DNA from: Ignavibacteria bacterium
Lineage (GTDB): Bacteria; Bacteroidota; Ignavibacteria; Ch128b
Direction: 5' to 3'
Length of the DNA: 64,000 nucleotides
Assembly (NCBI GenBank): GCA_013177855.1
Contig: JABLYA010000001.1
Location: 2,312,983 to 2,376,982 of the forward strand
The translations under genes were made by a program, and so were the position numbers. Below the pieces are notes generated by a model. That model ran no database searches. It saw nothing but the letters and a program-made list of their open reading frames with translations, and was not told the origin of the DNA. This document shows positions 37,502-46,615 of the stretch, one piece after another. How positions within the stretch are numbered: position 1 is the first letter of the stretch; every line of letters begins with the position of its first letter.

Positions 37502-38740
37502 ATGAAAAGAAACATTATTGCAAGTCTTGATATCGGTACAACAAAAACCTGTGCGATTATCGCAGAGAAAGATAAAGATAATCGTCTAAATATTCTTGGT
37601 ATTGGAACTGCAAAATCCGAAGGGATGACAAAAGGAACAGTTGCAAACATTCTTACAATTTCTGAATCAATTAAGAAGGCAGTTACTTTAGCTGAAGAGC
37701 AGGCAAATTTAAAGATTAATGCTGTCAATGTCGGTGTAGCTGGTATATACATCAATTCAATGAGATATCGAAACTTTGTTCTTATCAATAACCCTGATTC
37801 ATTAATTACAAAAGCAGATGTAGAAAAATTAATTGAAGATGTAAAAGTAAGCAGAATCCCATCAGACTATTTTATTCTTCACATAATTCCAGAACAATAC
37901 ATAGTAGATGGTGAGAATGTTGTTGATAATCCTGTTGGAGTAATGGGTAAAAAACTGGAAGCTACGCATCACATAGTTTTAGCCCAAAAGACTTCTACAG
38001 AAAATTTAAAAATGGCTGTCGAGAGAGCGGGTCTAAAAATTAATAAAATGATTCTTCAACCTCTTGCATCGGCTAATGCTGTTCTTCATCCAGAAGAAAA
38101 AGAACTCGGCGTTGCATTAATTGATATCGGAGGAGGCACAACTGACTTAGCTGTTTATGTTAATGGGACAATAAAACATACTCGAGTAATTGGAATTGCG
38201 GGCAGTCATGTAACTAACGATATAAGAGAAGCTTTCAATCTAATCACTGAGCAAAGCGAAAGAATAAAAATCGAATACGGTTACGCAACAAATAAAGCAT
38301 TAGTTCAAGATAGTGAGATTCCAGTTAGAGTTAGTCCTGTTCGACAGGTTACAATCTCTTTGAGCATTTTAACTGAGATTATTCAATTAAGAATGAAAGA
38401 GCTATTTATAATGATTGACAACGAACTGAAGAATGCAAATCTAAAAGATAAAATAAAAGCGGGATTTGTTTTGACAGGAGGCGGTTCACAGTTGAGAGGG
38501 TGTACAGAACTTGCGGAAGAAATTTTTGGCAAGCAAACAAGAATTGGGATCCCGCTTGATCTTGGCGGTGGAATGTCGAGAAAAGTTGAAGATCCAAAAT
38601 TTTCAACTGCCGTCGGTTTATTGCTCAATGGTATTCCTTCAATTCCTGATTTTAACGCAGAAAAAATTGAGTATTCATCACAGAGAATATCACTAAAAAA
38701 TGTTTTACAAAAAATTTTTGATTTCTTTAAAGAATTTTAA
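37502..38740 (+). CDS. ftsA: Cell division protein FtsA
   Basis: About 412 residues from ATG at 37502, immediately after the ftsQ stop. An earlier in-frame TTG would overlap ftsQ by 35 bp without need. Actin-fold ATPase that tethers FtsZ to the membrane. Motifs are ASLDIGTTKTCAIIAE (phosphate 1), VALIDIGGGTTDLAVYVNG (phosphate 2), VLTGGGSQLRGCTELAEEIFG (adenosine), and SHVTNDIREAF. The C-terminal RISLKNVLQKIFDFFKEF is the amphipathic membrane-targeting helix. 27 bp separate it from ftsZ. Confidence 0.96.
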   Translation: MKRNIIASLDIGTTKTCAIIAEKDKDNRLNILGIGTAKSEGMTKGTVANILTISESIKKAVTLAEEQANLKINAVNVGVAGIYINSMRYRNFVLINNPDSLITKADVEKLIEDVKVSRIPSDYFILHIIPEQYIVDGENVVDNPVGVMGKKLEATHHIVLAQKTSTENLKMAVERAGLKINKMILQPLASANAVLHPEEKELGVALIDIGGGTTDLAVYVNGTIKHTRVIGIAGSHVTNDIREAFNLITEQSERIKIEYGYATNKALVQDSEIPVRVSPVRQVTISLSILTEIIQLRMKELFIMIDNELKNANLKDKIKAGFVLTGGGSQLRGCTELAEEIFGKQTRIGIPLDLGGGMSRKVEDPKFSTAVGLLLNGIPSIPDFNAEKIEYSSQRISLKNVLQKIFDFFKEF

Positions 38741-38767
38741 TCAACCAAACAAAATAATGGAGGATTT

Positions 38768-40141
38768 ATGTCTCTAAATCGTCTTGACCACATACCCCCA
38801 CGAAGAACTTATGCAATCTTCATTGATGAAGAACCCGAAGAACAACCAGTTGCAAAAATAAAAGTGGTTGGAGTAGGAGGCGGAGGTTGCAACGCAATTA
38901 GCAGTATGATTACACGCGGTCTTAATGGCGTGGAATTTATTGCTATCAATACAGATGTGCAAAGCTTGAATACCTGTCTTGCACCAAACAAGCTTCAAAT
39001 TGGTGCTTCAATCACAAAAGGCTTGGGCACTGGAGGAAAAGTCGAGCTTGGGAAAAAAGCCGCTGAAGAAGATCGCGAGAAAATTTTAAAAGCACTTGAA
39101 GGTGCTGAAATGGTATTTATTACAACTGGTGAGGGTGGAGGTACTGGAACAGGTGCATCTCCAGTTGTGGGAAGTATTGCAAGATCAACCGGTGCATTGG
39201 TTGTTGCTGTTGTAACCAAGCCATCTGCACTTGAAGGAACTCAAAGAGGTAAAATCGCTGAGAAAGGGATTGCGGAGCTTCGTGAGTACTGTGACAGCTT
39301 AATTGTTATTCCTAACGACAACATTAAGCATGCAATTGATAAAAATGTTTCAGTTTTTGCAGGTTACGATAAGCCAAACGAAGTTTTGTACAATGCTGTC
39401 AAAGGCATTAGTGACTTAATTCTCAGAAGTGGAAGAATTAATGTTGATTTTGCCGATGTGAAAACTGTTTTGCGCGACAGCGGTGATGCAATTATGGGAA
39501 TTGGCAGAGCAAGTGGTGAAAACAAAGTTATTGAAGCTTTGAATAAGGCAATTAGTTCTCCATTGCTCGAAGAAATTGACTTAAGACATTCTCACAGTGT
39601 CTTGGTTAACTTTACTGGCTCTGACTCTATGACCTTTTTCGAAGTTGATGAAGCAATGAAAAGATTGCAAGAAATGCTTAATCCGAATTGTTTCATTAAA
39701 GTTGGAGTTGTACATGACCAGGATATGGGCGATGAAGTAATGGTAACCATTATTGCAGCTGGTTATAATAAAATTCCAAAATTGCAAAAACCAGTTGATG
39801 AAACACCTAACTTAACACTTATCGATGGAAATGATATCGTTTCCGGCGGTCAACTCGTTGGTCCTGATGGTTCAGATATTACAACTGAAATTGATCTAGA
39901 TTTCTTACCAGATACTACTTATAAACCAGAGAACGATAGTCAATATGAAATTCCAACTTTTAAAAGATTAAAACCTAATAATCCTGATGATAACATTAAG
40001 AAAACTGAAAAAGATCAAGAGCAAGACAAAAAGGATAAAAATGAAACCGATGATGAGTTTTTGAAAGAAATCAAAAAACAAAAAAGAAAAGATGATGATG
40101 AAAGTGATACTTCTGCTTTTCTCAGAAAGTTAATGGACTGA
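38768..40141 (+). CDS. ftsZ: Cell division GTPase FtsZ
   Basis: 457 residues. Tubulin-like GTPase forming the Z ring. N-terminal extension of ~25 residues, then KIKVVGVGGGGCNAISSMI, the GTP-binding GGGTGTG loop at 123-129, and the T7 region NVDFADVKTVLRDSGDAIMGIG. A long charged linker from ~390 (many D, K, E) ends in AFLRKLMD, the conserved FtsA/ZipA-binding tail. Strong ribosome site GGAGG seven bases ahead. Last gene of the dcw operon, followed by a terminator. Confidence 0.97.
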   Translation: MSLNRLDHIPPRRTYAIFIDEEPEEQPVAKIKVVGVGGGGCNAISSMITRGLNGVEFIAINTDVQSLNTCLAPNKLQIGASITKGLGTGGKVELGKKAAEEDREKILKALEGAEMVFITTGEGGGTGTGASPVVGSIARSTGALVVAVVTKPSALEGTQRGKIAEKGIAELREYCDSLIVIPNDNIKHAIDKNVSVFAGYDKPNEVLYNAVKGISDLILRSGRINVDFADVKTVLRDSGDAIMGIGRASGENKVIEALNKAISSPLLEEIDLRHSHSVLVNFTGSDSMTFFEVDEAMKRLQEMLNPNCFIKVGVVHDQDMGDEVMVTIIAAGYNKIPKLQKPVDETPNLTLIDGNDIVSGGQLVGPDGSDITTEIDLDFLPDTTYKPENDSQYEIPTFKRLKPNNPDDNIKKTEKDQEQDKKDKNETDDEFLKEIKKQKRKDDDESDTSAFLRKLMD

Positions 40142-40174
40142 GTTTCCCCCCTTAACATTCCCTTAAACATATCG

Positions 40175-40211
40175 CTCCCTATACTTTTCTTAAGTGTAGG
40201 GAGTTTTTTTT
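40175..40211 (+). terminator. Intrinsic terminator of the dcw operon
   Basis: Ten-base-pair stem CTCCCTATAC / GTGTAGGGAG (one T:G pair) with a 9-base loop, followed by eight T. It lies 34 bp after the ftsZ stop and closes the mraZ-ftsZ transcription unit. Confidence 0.92.
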
Positions 40212-40317
40212 ATCTTTAAATATCAAAATTGATCTTTTCTTATTCATTCTGTAACTAACTTTTTTTGTCATTGAAAATTTTAGAAGTTCTGAGATAAAAA
40301 AATTTTAAGTGTAATCT

Positions 40318-40965
40318 ATGATTAGAGCAATTTTATTTGATATGGATGGAGTGATTGTAGATTCGCTCCATTATCATTATCTCGCCTGGGATAAAATGTT
40401 TAGTGATCGCGGTGGTAAAGTTTCTGAACATACCGTTCTACTGCATGAGGGAAGAAATTCAAGAGAAATTTTACCAATTCTAATAGAAGAAACAAAAGTT
40501 TATATACCTGAAAATGAATGGGATGATTTCATAGATAAAAAGAGAGAATATTATCGTTCAATTGTTGAATTAAAATATTTCCCGATGGTTTTCGAAACAA
40601 TTCAAGAATTAAAAAATCGAGGATTAAAAACAGCGCTGGTGACTGCTTCTGCTCGGAAAAATATGGAGAAAGCAATTCCTGAAGATAAACGAAAATTATT
40701 TGATGTAATTTTAACTGCAGAAAATTTCAGAAAGGCAAAGCCTAATCCTGATCCCTACCTCGAAGCGCAAAAAAGATTGGGTGTATCCGTAAATGAATGT
40801 GTTGTGATTGAAAATGCTCCCCTTGGTATCGAAGCTGCAAAAAATGCTGGTATGATTTGCATAGCAGTAGAAACAACTCTTGGAAGGGAATATCTCACTC
40901 AAGCAGATTTTATTATTAATTCAATTAATGAATTAATTGGTTTCTTCCCTATTTTGAAAAAATGA
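40318..40965 (+). CDS. HAD-superfamily hydrolase (beta-phosphoglucomutase-like)
   Basis: 215 residues. HAD motif I FDMDGVIVDS (D8 nucleophile, D10 acid/base), motif II LVTASARKN, motif III lysine in RKAKPNPDPYLEAQKRLG and motif IV VVIENAPLGIEAAKNAGM. The four-helix cap and the 'ENAPLGIEAA' variant of motif IV are typical of beta-phosphoglucomutase and sugar-phosphate phosphatases. It is likely a phosphosugar phosphatase or mutase in the cytoplasm; substrate unknown. Preceded by its own ~105-bp leader after the ftsZ terminator. Confidence 0.82.
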   Translation: MIRAILFDMDGVIVDSLHYHYLAWDKMFSDRGGKVSEHTVLLHEGRNSREILPILIEETKVYIPENEWDDFIDKKREYYRSIVELKYFPMVFETIQELKNRGLKTALVTASARKNMEKAIPEDKRKLFDVILTAENFRKAKPNPDPYLEAQKRLGVSVNECVVIENAPLGIEAAKNAGMICIAVETTLGREYLTQADFIINSINELIGFFPILKK

Positions 40966-41031
40966 TTATGTCAGTATTTGATGACAACTATTAAATTGAT
41001 AAAATTTTTACTCATCTTTAACTTTGTAACA

Positions 41032-41742
41032 ATGTATAGATTTTTGATTGCAGTTAGTTTTTTACTTATTAATTTCTTGACAGACTTAAAAGGGCAGCAA
41101 AGCTTGAAAGGACGCTTTGGCTTTGGATTAGGTTATTCATCTGGAATTGAACTGAGCAGCTTTGAAGTGCTTAATAGAAATTTTCTAAAATTAAATGAAA
41201 AAGGTTTAACTGATAATTTGAAACTTGGCGGATTTTCAGGTTACTTTTACTTTTTAATATTACCTGACACAAGAATTAGTCTTAATTTTTTTCAAGGTGA
41301 AAAAGAAACTCAGCCTTCGCAAGGTAGATTCTTAAAATATGAACAAGACCTCTGGAATTTTGGTTTTGAGTATACTTTCTCGATATCTCACTTAAATGTC
41401 AGCCCTGGATTTATGTTTGGTGTCGTAACAGATTATGTTGAATTAATTAATTACGATGGTTCTCAGAATTTCTCGAATTTAATTGGAAGCTTTAATCAAT
41501 CTAACTACTCATCGAGTCTAATTAATTTTGAAAATAAAGCGTATCATATTTCACCAGGAGTTTCGCTGGAATACAGTTTAAGCAGATTTGTTGCAGCAAG
41601 AATTAATTATAGTTACTTAATCAGGTTAAATGAAGATTGGAAATTTTTAAGGAGGTTTTCTTTATCAAATTTTCCATCTGAAATCTTAGAAAATAATCAC
41701 CTGATTAATTTTGGAATTTTAATTGGATTTATGTCTAAATAA
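41032..41742 (+). CDS. Outer membrane beta-barrel protein of unknown function
   Basis: About 236 residues from the ATG at 41032, which gives a clean signal peptide (MYRFLIAVSFLLINFLTDLKGQQ). In-frame starts at 40978 and 40981 would add a second hydrophobic stretch, and none of the three has a good ribosome site. The mature protein alternates hydrophobic/aromatic and polar residues with Gly and Tyr turns (GRFGFGLGYSSGIELS, ISPGVSLEYSLSRFVAARINYSYL) and ends LINFGILIGFMSK, as expected for an 8-10 strand outer-membrane barrel. It precedes the exopolysaccharide cluster by 12 bp and may be part of it. No named family recognised. Confidence 0.6.
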   Translation: MYRFLIAVSFLLINFLTDLKGQQSLKGRFGFGLGYSSGIELSSFEVLNRNFLKLNEKGLTDNLKLGGFSGYFYFLILPDTRISLNFFQGEKETQPSQGRFLKYEQDLWNFGFEYTFSISHLNVSPGFMFGVVTDYVELINYDGSQNFSNLIGSFNQSNYSSSLINFENKAYHISPGVSLEYSLSRFVAARINYSYLIRLNEDWKFLRRFSLSNFPSEILENNHLINFGILIGFMSK

Positions 41743-41754
41743 CAGGAGAGCAAA

Positions 41755-42765
41755 TTGCAAAAAATACTTGTAACAGGCGGCTGTGGATTTATCGGCAGCA
41801 ATTTTATAAGGTATGTCTTAAAAAATTCAGATTATGAAATTGTAAATATTGATAAGCTTACTTATGCAGGTAATTTGAAAAACCTCGTAGATATTCAATA
41901 CAATCAAAGATACAAATTTTATAAGGGCGATATTTGTAATTACGAGCTTGTCTCTTTTATAGTTGAAAAAGAAAAAGTAGATGCAATCATAAATTTTGCA
42001 GCAGAATCCCATGTTGATCGAAGCATTCTCTCATCTCAAGAATTTATTCGGACAAATGTGACTGGTACAAACGTTCTATTGGAAATAACCAGAGAGTATG
42101 AACTAAAGAAATTTCTTCAAATATCCACTGATGAAGTTTATGGTTCTTTAGGTCCCGAAGGAAAATTCACTGAAGAAACTCCACTCTCACCGAATAGTCC
42201 ATATTCAGCTTCGAAAGCGAGTGCGGATTTACTTGTGAAGGCTTACAATCACACTTATGGAATTCCCGCTCTAATTACCAGATGCTCAAATAATTATGGT
42301 CCTTTTCAATTTCCTGAAAAATTGATTCCATTGATGATAATTAATGCATTAAACAACAAACCATTACCTGTTTACGGTGATGGAATGAATGTTCGTGATT
42401 GGATTTATGTGGAAGACCACTGTGATGCAATCCTTCGAGTTTTTGAAAATGGACGAATAGGTGAAGTTTATAATATTGGTGCAGAAAATGAAAAACCCAA
42501 CATCGAAATTGTAAAATTGATTCTAAGAGAACTTGGTAAGGATGAGTCATTAATTACTTTTGTAAAAGATAGACCGGGACACGATCGACGCTATGCAATT
42601 GATGCGACAAAAATAAAAACAGAACTTGGCTGGAAGCCAGCTCATACTTTTGAAACAGCCATTAAAGAAACAATAAACTGGTATATCCAAAATCAATCCT
42701 GGTGGAAAGAAATTATTTCAGGAGACTACCTTAATTATTATAAAAAATGGTACGAGGAGAGATAA
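41755..42765 (+). CDS. rfbB: dTDP-glucose 4,6-dehydratase
   Basis: 336 residues. Extended SDR that converts dTDP-glucose to dTDP-4-keto-6-deoxyglucose, the first committed step to rhamnose and other deoxysugars. Motifs: TGGCGFIGSNFIRY (NAD), NFAAESHVDRSI, QISTDEVYGSLG with the catalytic DE, YSASKASADLLVKAYN (YxxxK) and RCSNNYGPFQFPEKLIPLMI, RfbB-specific. TTG start eight bases after AGGAG. rfbA, rfbC and rfbD partners are not in the window, so the pathway is completed elsewhere or a different product is made. Confidence 0.92.
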   Translation: MQKILVTGGCGFIGSNFIRYVLKNSDYEIVNIDKLTYAGNLKNLVDIQYNQRYKFYKGDICNYELVSFIVEKEKVDAIINFAAESHVDRSILSSQEFIRTNVTGTNVLLEITREYELKKFLQISTDEVYGSLGPEGKFTEETPLSPNSPYSASKASADLLVKAYNHTYGIPALITRCSNNYGPFQFPEKLIPLMIINALNNKPLPVYGDGMNVRDWIYVEDHCDAILRVFENGRIGEVYNIGAENEKPNIEIVKLILRELGKDESLITFVKDRPGHDRRYAIDATKIKTELGWKPAHTFETAIKETINWYIQNQSWWKEIISGDYLNYYKKWYEER

Positions 42766-44109
42766 ATGAATAATCTTGAACAAAAAATAAAATCAAAAAA
42801 AGCAGTCATTGGAGTGGTTGGTCTTGGTTATGTTGGACTTCCACTCGCTGTTGAATTTGCATTAAAAGGTTTTAAAACTATTGGTATAGATCTTTCAAAA
42901 TGGAAAGTCGAAAAAATTAATAAAGGAGAAAATTATATTCAGGATGTTAGTGATAAAGATTTAGAAAAAGTTGTAAAGAAAGGTTTATTGACTGCTTATG
43001 ATAATTATATTCTCATCCCAGAAATTGATGTAATATACATTTGTGTTCCGACCCCATTTACGGAAAATAAAGACCCTGATATTACATTTATTGAACAAGC
43101 TGCGGAAGAAATTTCCAAAGGACTTAGAAAAGATCATCTTGTCATTTTAAAGAGCACAACTTTCCCAAATACAACCGAAGGAGTCGTCCAGCCAATTTTA
43201 GAAAAATCAGGACTGAAAGTCGGGAAAGATTTCTATCTCGCATTTTCACCTGAAAGAATTGATCCTGGTAATAAAGTCTGGACAACCAAGAACACACCAG
43301 TTGTAGTTGGTGGAGTTACCAAGAAGTGTACTGAACTTGCCGCACTTGCAAATGCGCAGATCATTGAAAAAGTCGTAAAAGTTTCTAATCCAAAAGTTGC
43401 TGAAATGGAAAAACTTTTGGAAAACATTTTTAGAAGTGTAAACATTGCACTTGTAAATGAAATGGCTCTGCTTTGTGATCGAATGGGCGGGATAAATGTT
43501 TGGGAAGTTATCGAAGCTGCTTCTACAAAACCATTCGGATTTATGCCTTTCTATCCAGGACCTGGAATTGGCGGACATTGTATTTTGATTGATCCTTATT
43601 ACCTTGAATGGCAGGCTCGTTCTTATGACTTTGTGACTCACTTTATAAGAATTGCAGCCGAGACAAACGAAAATATGCCTTTCTATGTAAAACATATGAT
43701 TTTAAGAGAAATCAGTCAGACGGATAAATCAATTCAGAATTCTAAAATTTTGTTTTTGGGTGCTGCATTCAAAAAAGATGTTGATGATACCCGTCATTCT
43801 CCTGCAATTAAAGTTATGGAATTATTATTAAAAGATTTTGACGGATTAAATTTATGTTACAATGATCCTTATGTGCCAGAAATTGAAGTCAATGGTTTAA
43901 AACTAAAATCAGTCAATCTTACTAAAAAATTACTTAAAGAAATGGATCTGGTTGTGATTACAACAAATCATTCAATTTATGATTATGACTTTATTGTTCA
44001 GAATTCAAAAAAAGTAATTGATACAAGAAATGCGACAAAAGATGTAAAGAAAAACAGAGAAAAAATTGTACTCTTAGGTTCCGGATCAAAGAAAGGATAT
44101 TCAGTTTGA
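42766..44109 (+). CDS. UDP-N-acetylhexosamine 6-dehydrogenase (WbpA/TviB-type nucleotide sugar dehydrogenase)
   Basis: 447 residues in the UDP-glucose/GDP-mannose dehydrogenase family. N-terminal GVVGLGYVGLPLAVEFALKG, CVPTPFTENKDPD, LKSTTFPNTTEGVVQPILE and AFSPERIDPGN. The central dimer helix NVALVNEMALL-like region (NIALVNEMALLCDRMGG) and the catalytic Cys in PGPGIGGHCILIDPYYL follow. This subfamily oxidises C6 of UDP-GlcNAc (WbpA) or UDP-GalNAc to uronates. Directly followed, with a 4-bp overlap, by a UDP-GlcNAc 2-epimerase, which suggests an amino-uronic acid such as ManNAcA. Start adjoins rfbB. Confidence 0.87.
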   Translation: MNNLEQKIKSKKAVIGVVGLGYVGLPLAVEFALKGFKTIGIDLSKWKVEKINKGENYIQDVSDKDLEKVVKKGLLTAYDNYILIPEIDVIYICVPTPFTENKDPDITFIEQAAEEISKGLRKDHLVILKSTTFPNTTEGVVQPILEKSGLKVGKDFYLAFSPERIDPGNKVWTTKNTPVVVGGVTKKCTELAALANAQIIEKVVKVSNPKVAEMEKLLENIFRSVNIALVNEMALLCDRMGGINVWEVIEAASTKPFGFMPFYPGPGIGGHCILIDPYYLEWQARSYDFVTHFIRIAAETNENMPFYVKHMILREISQTDKSIQNSKILFLGAAFKKDVDDTRHSPAIKVMELLLKDFDGLNLCYNDPYVPEIEVNGLKLKSVNLTKKLLKEMDLVVITTNHSIYDYDFIVQNSKKVIDTRNATKDVKKNREKIVLLGSGSKKGYSV

Positions 44110-45197
44110 AAAAGATAATCTCCGTTGTTGGTGCAAGACCGAATTATATGAAAGTTGCACCAATTCATCGAGCTTTCCAGAAATATTCAGATAAAGTTCA
44201 GCATTTGATTTGTCATACTGGTCAGCACTACGATGTAAATATGTCCAAAATCTTTTTTGAAGAACTTGAACTTCCACAACCAGATTTTTATCTCGGTGTG
44301 GGTTCGGGTTCACATGCTGAACAAACTGCAAAAGTTATGATTGAATTTGAAAAAGTATTATTGCAGGAAAAACCCGATCTTGTAATTGTTGTAGGTGATG
44401 TCAACTCAACGATTGCATGTAGTCTTGTTGCTGTAAAACTTGGAATTAAAGTAGCTCATGTCGAAGCAGGGTTAAGAAGTTTCGATAGAACGATGCCTGA
44501 AGAAATCAATCGTCTGTTGACAGATCAAATTGCTGATTATTTATTTGTTACTGAAAAAAGTGGAATTGAAAATCTTAAGAATGAAGGAATTTCTGATTAT
44601 AAAATTTTCTTCGTTGGGAATACAATGATTGACTCGCTGGTTAATTATTTACCAAAAATTGAAAATTCTACAATTCTTGAAGAACTAAATCTTAAGCCAT
44701 TTGAATTTATCGTTGTTACTTTGCACAGACCAAGCAATGTTGATGAACCAGCAAATCTTATAAAAATTTTTGAAGAGTTTAGAAAGATTGCGGAGAAATA
44801 TAAGATTGTATTCCCAATTCATCCAAGAACAAAGAAAACACTTCAATCAAGCAATGTTGATTACAATCATCCTAATATTTTATTAATTGAACCTGTTGGT
44901 TATATTAGTTTCATAAAGCTTGTTAAAAATTCATTGATTGTTCTTACAGATTCTGGTGGAATTCAGGAAGAAACTACTTTCTTGAAGATTCCATGTTTGA
45001 CATTAAGAAAAAATACAGAAAGACCAATTACAGCTGAAATTGGAACGAATAAATTGATTGGAACTGAATATCATAAAATAGCGGAAGAATGTTTTAAGAC
45101 TATCAATAATCCACCACAGAATTCTCAAATTCCACCACTCTGGGATGGAAGAGCCTCTGAAAGAATTACTGCAAAAATCATTGAACTTTTGAATTAA
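44106..45197 (+). CDS. wecB: UDP-N-acetylglucosamine 2-epimerase (non-hydrolysing)
   Basis: 363 residues. It interconverts UDP-GlcNAc and UDP-ManNAc (or related acids). Motifs: VVGARPNYMKVAPIHRAF, HLICHTGQHYDVNMSKIFFEELELP, VVVGDVNSTIAC, HVEAGLRSFDRTMPEEINRLLTDQIAD and LTDSGGIQEETTFLKIPCLTLRKNTERP, all standard for WecB. TTG start overlapping the dehydrogenase stop by 4 bp. Together the pair can give UDP-ManNAcA-type precursors for the exopolysaccharide. Confidence 0.93.
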   Translation: MKKIISVVGARPNYMKVAPIHRAFQKYSDKVQHLICHTGQHYDVNMSKIFFEELELPQPDFYLGVGSGSHAEQTAKVMIEFEKVLLQEKPDLVIVVGDVNSTIACSLVAVKLGIKVAHVEAGLRSFDRTMPEEINRLLTDQIADYLFVTEKSGIENLKNEGISDYKIFFVGNTMIDSLVNYLPKIENSTILEELNLKPFEFIVVTLHRPSNVDEPANLIKIFEEFRKIAEKYKIVFPIHPRTKKTLQSSNVDYNHPNILLIEPVGYISFIKLVKNSLIVLTDSGGIQEETTFLKIPCLTLRKNTERPITAEIGTNKLIGTEYHKIAEECFKTINNPPQNSQIPPLWDGRASERITAKIIELLN

Positions 45198-45212
45198 TAA
45201 GAGAGAAGAGTT

Positions 45213-46601
45213 ATGAAATCGATTAGTCTTAGATTGATTTTTGTTATTTGTTTGATTCAAATTCTTTATGGTCAATCATATCAGCAGGATAAATTGCAAT
45301 CATCTATTGTTTCTGCACCTATCAGTGTGACCATAGGTGGAAATTTTGTAGTTAATGGAACTTATTCAGCCTCGGCAAATGAAAGAGTTGATCAGTTTAT
45401 AACTCGTATGTTTGCAGTTGGCAGATCTCAATTAATTTCTACGGTTAATCCTCAAAGTCCAGATTATGAATATCGAGTTGCTGCTTTAATTAGGGAAATC
45501 GAAAAATATCCAAGAAGGGATATAACATTAAAAAGAGCAAATGGCGAGATTTTGAAATTAGATTTAGAAAAATTTCGTTTGACCGGTGATTTTACTCATA
45601 ATCCTTATCTCAAAAACGACGATGTATTAATTTTCCCTACATATGATGAATTCAAAGATTTTATAAGAATTGAAGGGGCTGTAAATAAACCAGGGAAATT
45701 TCAATTTATGGAAGGTGATAAAGTTGAAGATGCAATTGTTTTAGCTCATGGATTAGATCCAGCATATGAAAACATTAAAGAAATGGAAATTTATAGATTA
45801 ACATACGAGGGTGAACTGGATACGATTCTAAGATTAACTTTCGATCCGAAATTTAAATTGCAGAGAGGTGACAGAGTTAGAATCTTAGGCATCGCTCCAC
45901 AAAAAAATGATTATACTGCATATATTGCTGGGGAAGTAAATCAGCCAGGAACGATTATTCTCCCTAAAAATGGTTTGCCTCTTCGTGAGGCTTTTAAGCA
46001 AGTTGGTGGAATTAGAGAGACTGCCGATTTATCAAGAACTGAATTAATCCGCGGTGCAAATGCCTTTCGTTCAATTTTCTTTTCAGAACAGTTCGAAGAA
46101 CTTATGATGCGACGAATGGCTAATATTAAAGAAGAGGATTCATTGAACTTTATCATTGACAATAAATTAAGATTTTCTCGTGGCGTTGCTGCTTATGATT
46201 TCACAAAATTAAAATCCGAAATTGTTGATCCGGAGACTTTAATTGTTAGAGATGGTGATTACATTTTCGTCCCACCAAAGATAGAACTGGTTTATGTTTT
46301 TGGACAGGTTAATAATTTTGGTTATGTAAAATATGTTCCTGGAAAAGATTATAATTATTACATTCAGCAAGCAGGCGGTTTGGGTCAGACAGCAAAAGAC
46401 GAAATTTATTTAATCAAAGGAAAATCACGAGCTTGGATAAAATTAAATGATAAGGAAAAGGCTGAAATAGAGCCTGGTGATTTCATCTGGGTTCCGAAAA
46501 AACCAATTCGTGATTTTGATTACTATGTTCAGAGAATTGGTTTTGTTGGAAGCATTGTTACAGGTATTATGACCACATTAATTTTACTTCTGAAAAAATA
46601 A
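45213..46601 (+). CDS. Polysaccharide export protein with SLBB domains (Wza-like)
   Basis: 462 residues. Signal peptide ending LYGQS. Conserved polysaccharide-export region VTIGGNFVVNGTYSASANERVDQFI, then at least three SLBB beta-grasp modules: FIRIEGAVNKPGKFQFMEGDKVEDAI, AYIAGEVNQPGTIILPKNGLPLREAF and VYVFGQVNNFGYVKYVPGKDYNYYI. A C-terminal transmembrane helix (FVGSIVTGIMTTLILLLKK) follows. It should form the periplasm-spanning outer-membrane exit of the exopolysaccharide, as Wza does, although the C-terminal helix and missing lipobox suggest inner-membrane anchoring in this version. 15 bp after wecB, 14 bp before the Wzz-like gene. Confidence 0.85.
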   Translation: MKSISLRLIFVICLIQILYGQSYQQDKLQSSIVSAPISVTIGGNFVVNGTYSASANERVDQFITRMFAVGRSQLISTVNPQSPDYEYRVAALIREIEKYPRRDITLKRANGEILKLDLEKFRLTGDFTHNPYLKNDDVLIFPTYDEFKDFIRIEGAVNKPGKFQFMEGDKVEDAIVLAHGLDPAYENIKEMEIYRLTYEGELDTILRLTFDPKFKLQRGDRVRILGIAPQKNDYTAYIAGEVNQPGTIILPKNGLPLREAFKQVGGIRETADLSRTELIRGANAFRSIFFSEQFEELMMRRMANIKEEDSLNFIIDNKLRFSRGVAAYDFTKLKSEIVDPETLIVRDGDYIFVPPKIELVYVFGQVNNFGYVKYVPGKDYNYYIQQAGGLGQTAKDEIYLIKGKSRAWIKLNDKEKAEIEPGDFIWVPKKPIRDFDYYVQRIGFVGSIVTGIMTTLILLLKK

Positions 46602-46615
46602 TTTGAGGTTTATTG